Under the pieces are notes generated by a model. That model worked only from the letters and a program-made list of their open reading frames with translations. It ran no database searches and had not been told where the DNA came from. This document shows, piece after piece, positions 1-5,502 of a stretch of 5,855 bases of DNA (position 1 is the stretch's first letter; each line of letters starts with the position of its first letter). This DNA comes from Verrucomicrobiota bacterium. GTDB lineage: Bacteria; Verrucomicrobiota; Kiritimatiellia; CAIQIC01; Lenti-01. The position numbers and the translations under genes were made by a program. The stretch covers positions 1 through 5,855 of the forward strand of contig JAKLIL010000127.1 in the NCBI GenBank assembly GCA_022709625.1, in the 5' to 3' direction.

Positions 1-351
1 ACGGGCAACATCCGCGCGTGCGCCTACCTGAAGTTGGCCAGCGTGGGATTCGACCGGTATTTCGGATTCGGCGGGTTCGGCGACCGCCATGCGCGGCGCG
101 AGCACATCGCCCGGGCGGCGCTGGCGGCGGCGCAAGCGGCGGGCGTGGAGTGCGCCGCCGACGCGGTGTGTTTGGTGGGCGATACGCCCTGCGACGTAGC
201 GGCGGGCGTGGCCTTGGGCCTGCCCGTGATCGGCGTCGCCACGGGCAAGTACGATGCGGCGGCGCTGCGCACTGCCGGCGCCGCCCTCGCGGTAACCGAT
301 TTCGCCGACGCAGACGGATTGCTGGAGTGGCTGGATGCCCATCTGGCCTAA
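1..351 (+). CDS. HAD-family phosphohydrolase, C-terminal part (5' end outside window)
   Basis: The reading frame is open from the first base and ends at TAA 349-351, giving the last 116 residues. The fragment begins with T-G-N, which fits HAD motif II (the Ser/Thr after a beta strand). A lysine at fragment residue 11 (YLKL) may serve as the motif III base. G-D-T-P-C-D at residues 60-65 (bases 178-195) is motif IV, whose aspartates bind Mg2+. The nucleophile DxD motif and the cap domain must lie upstream of the window. The family transfers phosphate through an aspartyl-phosphate intermediate; the layout resembles phosphoglycolate-phosphatase-like members, but the substrate cannot be read from this fragment. 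A TTG at 34 also opens this frame, but the TGN motif upstream shows that the protein is longer. It lies 42 bases before pyk and may share its transcript. The HAD call is firm; the substrate is unknown. Confidence 0.88.
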   Translation, partial: TGNIRACAYLKLASVGFDRYFGFGGFGDRHARREHIARAALAAAQAAGVECAADAVCLVGDTPCDVAAGVALGLPVIGVATGKYDAAALRTAGAALAVTDFADADGLLEWLDAHLA

Positions 352-374
352 TCCGCGCGCGCCCGGCGGCGACG

Positions 375-383
375 AAAGGAAAC
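375..383 (+). promoter_or_regulatory. Shine-Dalgarno-like AAAGGAAAC before pyk
   Basis: The nine bases AAAGGAAAC lie 10 bases before the pyk ATG at 394. The same nine bases recur before two other genes in this window (1888 and 2583), which supports a translational role and the chosen start. The spacing here is the longest of the set. Confidence 0.6.
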
Positions 384-393
384 CGGTGGTCGA

Positions 394-1809
394 ATGAGAG
401 CAACCAAGATCGTCTGCACCATTGGTCCGGCGTCGGAGAGCCGGGACGTCCTCGGCCGCATGCTGGAAGCCGGGATGAACGTGGCGCGCCTGAATTTTTC
501 CCACGGGACCCACGCGGAGCACGCGGCCAAGATCGCCTTGATCCGGGAGATCGCGGCGGCCAAGGGATTGCCGATCGCCATCCTGCAGGATTTGGCCGGC
601 CCGAAAATCCGCACCGGGGCCTTTGCCGGCGGCCCGGTCCGCCTCGAGACCGGCGCCGAGTTCGTCTTGACCGCCCGCGACGTGGCCGGCGACGCGCGGG
701 AAGTGGGCCTGACCTACCGCGATTTGCCCCGGGACGTGCAGGTCGGCGACGTCCTCTTGCTGGCGGACGGCGCCCTGGAGTTGCGGGTGGAAAAAGTCAA
801 GGATGAGGACATCCATTGCCGGGTCGTCCTTGGCGGGACGCTGAGCAGCCACAAGGGCATCAACCTGCCCTCGCGCAGCATCCGCGCGCCGATCCTGACC
901 GCGAAGGACCGCGACGACTTGGCGTTCGGGCTCGCGCAAGGGGTGGACTACGTCGCGCTGTCGTTCGTACGGTCGGCGGCCGACGTCGAAATCGCGCGCG
1001 CTTTCATGCGGACGGCGGGCGTCGCGCGGCCGCTGATCGCCAAGATCGAGAAGCACGAAGCCTTGGACGAACTGGACGCGATCGTCGCGGCCGTGGACGG
1101 GATCATGGTGGCGCGCGGCGACCTCGGGGTGGACATCGCCCCGGAAAAGGTGCCCACCGCGCAGCGCATGATCATCGAAAAAGCCAATTTCGCGGGCAAA
1201 CCGGTCATCACCGCCACGCAAATGCTCAAGAGCATGACGGACGCGCCGCGGCCCGCGCGCGCGGAAGTGTCCGACGTCGCCAACGCCGTCCTGCAGGGCA
1301 CCGACGCCGTGATGCTGTCGGAAGAGAGCGCCATGGGCCGCTATCCCGTCGAAGCGGTGGCGACGATGGCCCGGATCGCCGCCGAGGCGGAAAAGGGCTA
1401 TCCGCGCGCGGCCTGGCGGCAACGGCTGGAGCAGGTCCATACCGCCGACGAATCCGAAGCGCTGGCGCGGGCCGCCTGCGCGCTGGCCGAAACCATCGGC
1501 GCCAAGGCGCTGATGGTGGCGACGCAGACCGGCGGCACCGCGCGGTTGGCCGCCAAAACGCGGCCGCCGCAGCCGATTTTGGCCGCCACCGCGTGTCCCG
1601 AAGCCTATCGGGCGCTGGCGCTGGTCCGGGGCGTGCAGCCCATGGCGATTCGGCCGGTCGAAACGCTGGTTGAACTCTTCGCCGAACTGCACCGGGCGGC
1701 CAAGGAAACCGGCTTGGTCAAGACGGGCGATTCCGTGGTCTGCACGGCGGGGTTCCCCCTGGGCCGGTCCGGCGCCAGCAACATCATCAAGGTGGAAACC
1801 GTGCCGTAG
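394..1809 (+). CDS. pyk: pyruvate kinase
   Basis: This gene encodes a 471-residue pyruvate kinase, which makes pyruvate and ATP from phosphoenolpyruvate and ADP in the last step of glycolysis, in the cytoplasm. The N-terminal CTIGPAS (8-14) starts the TIM barrel. R32, N34, S36 and H37 in RLNFSHG form the nucleotide/K+ region. The B domain covers roughly 72-168. IAKIEK (215-220) gives catalytic K217 and metal ligand E219, MVARGDLG (238-245) gives metal ligand D243, and TATQM (273-277) supplies the active-site threonine. The regulatory C-terminal domain runs from about 345 to 471, and there is no extra PEP-utiliser-like domain. Length is normal for the bacterial enzyme. QDLAGPKIRTG (65-75) places lysine 71 where K+-dependent enzymes have glutamate (rabbit Glu117), so K+-independent activity is expected. 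The ATG at 394 gives the canonical family N-terminus and has a Shine-Dalgarno-like sequence. No clear terminator follows. Confidence 0.97.
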   Translation: MRATKIVCTIGPASESRDVLGRMLEAGMNVARLNFSHGTHAEHAAKIALIREIAAAKGLPIAILQDLAGPKIRTGAFAGGPVRLETGAEFVLTARDVAGDAREVGLTYRDLPRDVQVGDVLLLADGALELRVEKVKDEDIHCRVVLGGTLSSHKGINLPSRSIRAPILTAKDRDDLAFGLAQGVDYVALSFVRSAADVEIARAFMRTAGVARPLIAKIEKHEALDELDAIVAAVDGIMVARGDLGVDIAPEKVPTAQRMIIEKANFAGKPVITATQMLKSMTDAPRPARAEVSDVANAVLQGTDAVMLSEESAMGRYPVEAVATMARIAAEAEKGYPRAAWRQRLEQVHTADESEALARAACALAETIGAKALMVATQTGGTARLAAKTRPPQPILAATACPEAYRALALVRGVQPMAIRPVETLVELFAELHRAAKETGLVKTGDSVVCTAGFPLGRSGASNIIKVETVP

Positions 1810-1820
1810 CCTTCCCGGCG

Positions 1821-1849
1821 TTGCCAAGGCCGGCATTCGCGGGTATGGT
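1821..1849 (+). promoter_or_regulatory. candidate sigma-70-like promoter before the DUF6941-hypC-hemW group
   Basis: In the 94-base gap after pyk, TTGCCA (1821-1826, five of six matches to TTGACA) and TATGGT (1844-1849, four of six to TATAAT) are separated by 17 bases. This would start transcription near 1856, about 48 bases before the next gene. The boxes are the only evidence, and such matches also occur by chance; read-through from pyk is the alternative. Confidence 0.35.
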
Positions 1850-1887
1850 GGAACAGTCGCGGAAGCCGGACCCGGCGTCCGCCTCGG

Positions 1888-1896
1888 AAAGGAAAC
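1888..1896 (+). promoter_or_regulatory. Shine-Dalgarno-like AAAGGAAAC deciding the start at 1904
   Basis: The nine bases end seven bases before ATG 1904. The reading frame stays open upstream into pyk, so this site is the main reason for placing the start at 1904. The ATG two codons further on (1910) would be five residues closer to the conserved part but lies 13 bases from the motif. Confidence 0.65.
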
Positions 1897-1903
1897 GCAT
1901 CCC

Positions 1904-2341
1904 ATGGCCATGCTGCCCGATCTGCAATCGACCCTGCTGTGCGACGATGTTCGCCAGGAGCGGACCGGCAAGTTCATTTTGATCGGCTTGTTCGACTCGC
2001 TGGGAAGTCCCACGTTTCCGTTTCGGCACAACCGCATGTTTCTGGTGACGCGGTGGTGTTCGGGCGAAGGGGAATTCCAGCAGCATACCCGGATCCTGCG
2101 GCCCGACATGAGCACGCTCGTGGCCGAAGGGCGCAAGATTCCGGTGAAGCTCCCGCACGCGGAAGCCACCGCCACCAACGTCGAACTGTTCCTGAACCTG
2201 GAGTTTCACCAGCCCGGCACGCATTGGGTCGAAGTCCTGCTGGACGGCGACATCAAGATTCGCTTCCCGCTGCGGGTGGGGAAGGTGAATCCGCCGCCGG
2301 GCCATTCGCCCAACGGCCATCCTTTCGAGCCGGAGACCTGA
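1904..2341 (+). CDS. uncharacterised small protein, probably DUF6941 family
   Basis: The 145-residue product has no signal peptide and no membrane segment, so it is likely cytoplasmic. The N-terminal pattern, an early P-D-L then LLCDDV and R-x-x-x-G-K-F-I-L-IGLFD (residues about 5-30), followed by FP and a polar FLVTRW strand, recalls the uncharacterised DUF6941 family. That assignment is from memory and was not searched. Alternating hydrophobic strands continue to about residue 125, including FLNLEFHQPGTHWVEVLLDG, which looks like an all-beta sandwich whose last strands carry an exposed hairpin. The C-terminal 15-20 residues are rich in Pro, Gly and His and probably disordered. No catalytic motif is visible. 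Its stop lies six bases before hypC, so the two are very likely co-transcribed, but no role in hydrogenase maturation is established. Function is unknown. Confidence 0.85.
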   Translation: MAMLPDLQSTLLCDDVRQERTGKFILIGLFDSLGSPTFPFRHNRMFLVTRWCSGEGEFQQHTRILRPDMSTLVAEGRKIPVKLPHAEATATNVELFLNLEFHQPGTHWVEVLLDGDIKIRFPLRVGKVNPPPGHSPNGHPFEPET

Positions 2342-2347
2342 CGCGCG

Positions 2348-2578
2348 ATGTGCCTGGCGATTCCGGGACGGGTGGTGGCGATTACCGGCGGCGAGGGGTT
2401 CGACCGCCGGGGCACCGTGGATTTCGACGGCGTCCGGCAGGAAGTGTCGCTGGCCTATCTGCCCGAGACGCAGATCGGCGACTACGTGCTCGTGCATGTC
2501 GGCTTCGCCATCACCCAACTCGATACCGGCGAGGCCGAGCGCATCCTGCGCGAAATCCGCGAACTGGCCGCCGGTTAA
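2348..2578 (+). CDS. hypC: HypC/HybG-type [NiFe]-hydrogenase maturation chaperone
   Basis: This encodes a 76-residue HypC. The family carries the Fe(CN)2CO unit together with HypD and delivers it to the immature large subunit of [NiFe] hydrogenase in the cytoplasm. The diagnostic N-terminus MCLAIPGRV is present. Cys2, exposed after removal of Met1, is the residue that contacts HypD and the hydrogenase precursor. GDYVLVHVGFAI (44-55) is the second family signature and includes His50, equivalent to the conserved histidine near position 51 of E. coli HypC. The OB-like small barrel fits the usual 75-95 residues. The start is fixed by the obligatory M-C; a weak GGAG (2332-2335) inside the preceding gene could serve as ribosome binding site. 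No other hyp or hydrogenase gene lies in the window; the neighbours are a DUF6941-like gene and hemW. Confidence 0.96.
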   Translation: MCLAIPGRVVAITGGEGFDRRGTVDFDGVRQEVSLAYLPETQIGDYVLVHVGFAITQLDTGEAERILREIRELAAG

Positions 2579-2582
2579 CGGC

Positions 2583-2591
2583 AAAGGAAAC
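2583..2591 (+). promoter_or_regulatory. Shine-Dalgarno-like AAAGGAAAC deciding the hemW start
   Basis: The nine bases end four bases before ATG 2596, the tightest spacing of the three identical copies. They occupy most of the 17-base gap between hypC and hemW. Because the frame remains open far upstream through hypC and the DUF6941-like gene, this site is what fixes the hemW start. Confidence 0.7.
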
Positions 2592-2595
2592 GGCC

Positions 2596-3687
2596 ATGGG
2601 CCCCGGACTGTACGTCCACGTTCCCTTTTGCGTTCGCAAGTGCCCCTATTGCGCGTTCTTTTCGCGGCCCGCGGAGCCGGAACTGGTCGCGGCCTGGTTC
2701 CGGGGCATCGCGGACGAATTGGCGCGGCTGCCGGCTGGATTCGTTCCTGACACCGTGTTCATCGGCGGCGGCACGCCGACCGCGCTGGCGGAAGACGACT
2801 TGGAACGCCTGCTCGACGTGATCCGGGCGCGCATCGCATGGAAAAACGTCGGAGAATGGACCTGCGAAACCAACCCCGGCACTCTGACGCCCGCCAAGGC
2901 CCTGTGCCTGAAGAAAGGCGGCGTGAATCGGCTTTCCATCGGCGCACAGTCGTTCACGGACGCCACGCTGCAACGATTAGGCCGCATCCATGCGGCCGCG
3001 GAGAACCGCGCCGCCGTCGCGCTTGCCCGCGCGGCCGGCTTCGACAACGTGGGCCTCGACGTGATCTACGGCGTGCCCGGAGTCGCCCGGGAAACGTTCC
3101 TGGCGGACGTCGAAGCCGCGCTCTCGCTCGCTCCGGAGCATGTCTCCTGCTACTGCCTCGAAATCGAACCGGGCACACCTTTCGCGGACCGGGCGCGCGC
3201 CGGCAAACTCGCGGTGCAGGCGGACGAGCAGCGCGCGCAATTCGACTGGGCGCGCCAGCGGTTGGCCGCGGGCGGCTGGGCCCACTACGAGATTTCGAAC
3301 TTCGCCAAGCCGGGGCGCGAGTGCCGCCACAATCTCCTGTATTGGAGCGGCGGGGAATACCTCGGCGTGGGGCCGGCCGCGCATTCGCACTGGGCAGGCG
3401 TCCGGTGGGGCAATTCGCCGGAATTGCCGCGGTGGCAACGGTCGTTTGCGGAAAAACTGGAGCCCGCCGCCAAGGCGCGCGAAACGCTGGTGATGGGCCT
3501 GCGGCGGATCGCGGGCTGGGGCCGCGCGGAATTCCGCGCCGCGACGGGATTCGACTACGACGAACTGCGGGGCCGCGAAATGGCGGACCAGGCGGCGAAA
3601 GGGATGCTGGTCGTCGAACCGGATCGCCTGCGCCTCGCCCCCGACGCGCTGTTCGTCAGCGATTCCGTTTTGGCGGACTTGGTTTAG
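2596..3687 (+). CDS. hemW: HemW, radical SAM heme chaperone (HemN-like family)
   Basis: The 363-residue protein is a radical SAM enzyme of the HemN/HemW family. LYVHVPFC leads into C12-x3-C16-x2-C19, which binds the [4Fe-4S] cluster and S-adenosylmethionine. GGGTPT (57-62) and ETNPG (91-95) are the usual SAM-site strands. YEISNFAKPG (231-240), HNLLYW (245-250) and YLGVGP-A-HS (255-264) follow, and a HemN_C-type winged domain covers about 290-363. Two features favour HemW over the coproporphyrinogen dehydrogenase HemN: HNxxYW, the heme-binding signature of HemW, is present, and position 21 is Phe where HemN has a fourth cysteine. HemW is a heme chaperone reported to insert heme into respiratory enzymes; many databases still call it an oxygen-independent coproporphyrinogen oxidase-like protein. 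It is the last gene of the plus-strand group, and its TAG overlaps the stop of the convergent gene. Confidence 0.94.
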   Translation: MGPGLYVHVPFCVRKCPYCAFFSRPAEPELVAAWFRGIADELARLPAGFVPDTVFIGGGTPTALAEDDLERLLDVIRARIAWKNVGEWTCETNPGTLTPAKALCLKKGGVNRLSIGAQSFTDATLQRLGRIHAAAENRAAVALARAAGFDNVGLDVIYGVPGVARETFLADVEAALSLAPEHVSCYCLEIEPGTPFADRARAGKLAVQADEQRAQFDWARQRLAAGGWAHYEISNFAKPGRECRHNLLYWSGGEYLGVGPAAHSHWAGVRWGNSPELPRWQRSFAEKLEPAAKARETLVMGLRRIAGWGRAEFRAATGFDYDELRGREMADQAAKGMLVVEPDRLRLAPDALFVSDSVLADLV

Positions 3688-4085
3688 CTCAACGCCATAA
3701 ACAGCAGGCCGACGACGGCCAATCCAAGCAGGCCGATGCCGACCGCCACGAGAGGCGGCAGCAGCCACGCGAGAATATTCGCCGCGAGCGCCTTGCCAAA
3801 GGTGGTATCAAAGAGCGCCATCGTCACCGCGGCCGAAACGCAGAATCCCAGCAGGAGGCCTGCGCCGGCGCCAAGCGCCGGCGCCGTGGACAAAAGACCC
3901 GCCAGCACGAGCGAAGCGAAACTCCCCAGCAGGATCGTGGCGACGGCGCGGCCGAACGAACGCCGCGCGATGCCGGCCAGCCGGGCGCCCCACAGCAAAA
4001 ACGCGGCGGAAACGAAAAGCCAAAACAGGCCGGCAACAACGGCTACGGCGACGATGGCGAAGAACGGAATGGCGGGATGGCCCAT
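3684..4085 (-). CDS. small four-helix integral membrane protein, unknown function
   Basis: This encodes 133 residues, almost all hydrophobic. Four membrane segments can be read, at roughly 6-33, 47-66, 72-92 and 103-132. A positively charged loop (R35 to R46, with the pair RR at 41-42) lies between the first two, suggesting that this loop is cytoplasmic by the positive-inside rule and that both ends are outside. There are no conserved catalytic residues, and I do not recognise a family. The start ATG at 4083-4085 follows the GYF_2-DUF975 gene by only 12 bases, and AAAGGCAAC (4089-4097) fills that gap, so it is translated from the same transcript. Its TAA (3684-3686) is embedded in the last bases of hemW. 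It may act with the preceding DUF975 protein, but that is inferred from position only. Confidence 0.82.
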   Translation of the reverse strand: MGHPAIPFFAIVAVAVVAGLFWLFVSAAFLLWGARLAGIARRSFGRAVATILLGSFASLVLAGLLSTAPALGAGAGLLLGFCVSAAVTMALFDTTFGKALAANILAWLLPPLVAVGIGLLGLAVVGLLFMALS

Positions 4086-4088
4086 GAC

Positions 4089-4097
4089 GTTGCCTTT
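4089..4097 (-). promoter_or_regulatory. Shine-Dalgarno-like AAAGGCAAC for the four-helix membrane protein
   Basis: Read on the minus strand, this differs by one base from the AAAGGAAAC found before three plus-strand genes. It ends three bases before the start codon (4085) and begins directly after the TAG of the upstream gene, supporting both the start and co-translation. Confidence 0.6.
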
Positions 4098-4916
4098 CTA
4101 TCCGCCGGCGCGGATGTCCTCGTAGAAATGCGCATTCGACGCCATCGCGTAGGGATAGACCCAGAGCAGGCCGATGAAACAGGTGAAGGCGCTCAGGAAG
4201 ATCCAGCCGAGGAAACGGAATCCCAGGCAAAATTTCTTCCACTTGAAGCCGTTCATCATGCGCTTGCTGCGGGCGATGGCTTCCGCGGCGGACAACTCCG
4301 GATGGTCGGACAGGATGAAAAAAGTCTGCGAATAGGCGAGGGCGGCGACAATACCGGGCACGATCAGCAGGAGGCTCCATAGGGAAATATACAATCCCAT
4401 GAGCGCGTAGGCGGCAAAGGCCCGGCGGAACGTCTTGAAGCCGTCGAAGAGCCGGCCCGGTTCGGGGCTCTCCCGACGCGCGATTCTCAGGAAGAACCGG
4501 TACCAGCCGAGTAACAGCGGCCCGGCGATCGCCAGGATGACGAGCAGATTGATCGACGCAAACAGCATCGTCAGCAGGAGGTCCTCGACGTGGGGAAAGA
4601 ACGCTTGGCTGCCGCCCATGATCAGTTCAAAGAGCAGCGCGGCGCCGACGGCGACCGCCCAGCGTCCGCGCAAGGCTTCCCAGGCGCGGCGCATGAGTTC
4701 GCGGTTGGGCGTTGCTCCCGGAAGGCCGGGAGCCAAGGCCGCGGCTGCGAAACCGGCCAGGGCCGGTACCGTTGTGGCTGGCACCCATTGCGGCCCCAAC
4801 GCGGGATTCCAGACCAAATCCTCGGCGCCGAAAAGCCCTGCGCGGGCCAGGCGGAACAATTCGCCTTCCGCCACGGGGCCGATGCGTTTTCCGTTGCGAA
4901 TGTAGAACCATTCCAT
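4098..4916 (-). CDS. GYF_2 (DUF4339) - DUF975 membrane protein
   Basis: The 272-residue protein joins two recognisable parts. Residues about 3-52 are a GYF_2/DUF4339 domain: WFYIRNGKRIGPV (3-15), LVW (34-36) and QWVPA (43-47) hold its aromatic and Gly-Pro hallmarks. GYF-type folds usually bind proline-rich or other short peptides. An Ala/Pro/Gly linker (55-70) leads to a DUF975-type membrane domain (72-269) with hydrophobic segments near 86-104, 112-138, 167-198 and 232-257. The DUF975 signatures are visible: a Pro-Gly within LIVPGIVAALAYSQTFF, then SKRMMNG-K-KKF (217-229), and a late WVYPYAMASNAHFYEDI. The soluble domain probably faces the cytoplasm. Starting at ATG 4916 begins the protein at the GYF_2 domain; the frame is open further upstream, but that part overlaps rrf2 and is not conserved-looking. 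It follows rrf2 by 20 bases without a good Shine-Dalgarno sequence. Function is unknown. Confidence 0.88.
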   Translation of the reverse strand: MEWFYIRNGKRIGPVAEGELFRLARAGLFGAEDLVWNPALGPQWVPATTVPALAGFAAAALAPGLPGATPNRELMRRAWEALRGRWAVAVGAALLFELIMGGSQAFFPHVEDLLLTMLFASINLLVILAIAGPLLLGWYRFFLRIARRESPEPGRLFDGFKTFRRAFAAYALMGLYISLWSLLLIVPGIVAALAYSQTFFILSDHPELSAAEAIARSKRMMNGFKWKKFCLGFRFLGWIFLSAFTCFIGLLWVYPYAMASNAHFYEDIRAGG

Positions 4917-4936
4917 GGCTTGGCGGTGCCGGGGAT

Positions 4937-5374
4937 TCAGATCACGTAGTGGCCGGGATTGCCAACCGCCGCTTGGCGGCGCAGGATTTCGGCCAAGGTG
5001 ATCTTCCTCAAGGCGCCGCGGATGGTTTCGCTGGCCTCTTCCCAAATGGAGTGGGCCACGCACCGCTCGGACCGGATGCAGAATTTGGCATCGTCCACGC
5101 ATTCGACCAGCGTGACGGGCCCTTCGAGGATTTCGACGATGTCCAACAAGGTGATCGCATCGGGGTGGCGAGCGAGAATGTAGCCCCCCTTCGGACCGCG
5201 GGTGCCGCGGACGAAGCCGGCGGTTTTGAGCAGGTTGACGATCTGCCAAAGATATTTGGCGGAAATGCTCTGGCGCTTTGCGATCTCGCCGAGATTCACG
5301 GGCCCCTGCGCCTGGTGCAGGGCGATGTCCATCAGCGTGCGCAGGCCGTAGCGGCCTTTAGTGGAGATTTTCAT
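4937..5374 (-). CDS. Rrf2-family transcriptional regulator with Fe-S-type cysteines
   Basis: The 145-residue protein is an Rrf2-type winged-helix DNA-binding regulator. MKISTKGRYGLRTLMDIA is the typical N-terminus, the helix-turn-helix lies at about 26-55 (LGEIAKRQSISAKYLWQIV), and RGPKGGYIL (59-67) forms the wing. Three cysteines, C92, C99 and C105 (spacing C-x6-C-x5-C), match the cluster-binding region of IscR/NsrR-type members, followed by the dimerisation helix with W111 and a late LAEIL. Such proteins usually bind a [2Fe-2S] or [4Fe-4S] cluster and sense cluster status, nitric oxide, iron or redox state. The neighbouring hcp gene favours a nitrosative or redox role, but this is not an orthology call. 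ATG 5374 gives the family N-terminus; GTG 5395 would add seven residues. No Shine-Dalgarno sequence is evident. It may regulate itself through the palindrome at 5472-5493 and is the first gene before the two membrane-protein genes. Confidence 0.94.
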   Translation of the reverse strand: MKISTKGRYGLRTLMDIALHQAQGPVNLGEIAKRQSISAKYLWQIVNLLKTAGFVRGTRGPKGGYILARHPDAITLLDIVEILEGPVTLVECVDDAKFCIRSERCVAHSIWEEASETIRGALRKITLAEILRRQAAVGNPGHYVI

Positions 5375-5423
5375 TGTCGGGATTGTCTGGCGCACATCTA
5401 GACATTGGGCACCGCGTTTGGCG

Positions 5424-5462
5424 AGAAGAAAAAGGCCGCGTCCCGTGGCAACGGGGCGCGGC
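5424..5462 (-). terminator. intrinsic terminator-like hairpin after hcp (or attenuator before rrf2)
   Basis: Twelve-base arms at 5451-5462 and 5435-5446 pair with one mismatch (5441/5456) around a four-base loop (5447-5450). Read on the minus strand, the stem is followed at once by CTTTTTCTTCT (5434-5424). This is a strong GC stem with a U-rich tail, pointing in the direction of hcp and rrf2 transcription. There is no U tract on the plus side, so it works one way only. It lies 40 bases after the hcp stop codon and 49 bases before rrf2, so it probably ends the hcp transcript; it could also control read-through into rrf2. Confidence 0.8.
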
Positions 5463-5471
5463 TGGGCGTAC

Positions 5472-5493
5472 TATAGTAGTTGCAAATACTATA
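5472..5493. promoter_or_regulatory. 22-bp palindrome, probable Rrf2-type operator
   Basis: Seven-base arms TATAGTA (5472-5478) and TACTATA (5487-5493) are perfect inverted repeats. The eight-base centre GTTGCAAA is itself symmetric except for one pair, so 10 of 11 base pairs across the dyad match. It is a sharp AT-rich island in GC-rich DNA, nine bases after the hcp stop codon. The size and symmetry fit a dimeric Rrf2 regulator, and the rrf2 gene lies just downstream. A minus-strand TATAGT (5475-5470, five of six matches to TATAAT) overlaps one arm, but the matching -35 position reads GAACAT, which is poor. Use as an operator is inferred; the symmetry is seen. Confidence 0.6.
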
Positions 5494-5502
5494 TGTTCGA
5501 GA

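Noticed and set aside
352..393. Promoter or terminator between the HAD gene and pyk
   Set aside because: The 42 bases hold only a GC-rich run and the Shine-Dalgarno-like site; no paired boxes or stem with T tract were seen.
18..1673. Long open frames (18-806 and 816-1673) overlapping the HAD gene and pyk
   Set aside because: They are Arg/Gly-rich shadows in another frame of a confidently recognised pyruvate kinase and HAD hydrolase.
1810..1903. Possible pyk terminator in the gap before the DUF6941-like gene
   Set aside because: Only short imperfect stems (for example GGAC/GTCC around 1868-1880) are present and no T-rich tail follows.
3862..3884. Repeated GCGCCGGCGC blocks (3862-3871 and 3875-3884) able to form a hairpin after hemW
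   Set aside because: They lie inside the membrane-protein gene and encode an Ala/Gly stretch between membrane segments; no U tract follows on the plus strand, so I do not call a hemW terminator.
2838..4382. A 514-codon open frame on the plus strand that runs across the end of hemW and the two minus-strand membrane genes
   Set aside because: It is rich in Arg, Gly and Ala with no recognisable motif and lies out of frame or antisense to genes with clear family signatures; it is a by-product of high GC content.
4917..5249. Upstream extension of the GYF_2-DUF975 gene to a start near 5249
   Set aside because: The added residues are low-complexity Arg/Pro/Gly and overlap rrf2 in another frame; the GYF_2 domain begins right at the 4916 start.
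5375..5395. GTG at 5395 as the rrf2 start
   Set aside because: It would add seven residues before the usual Rrf2 N-terminus MKISTKGRY and has no better ribosome binding site.
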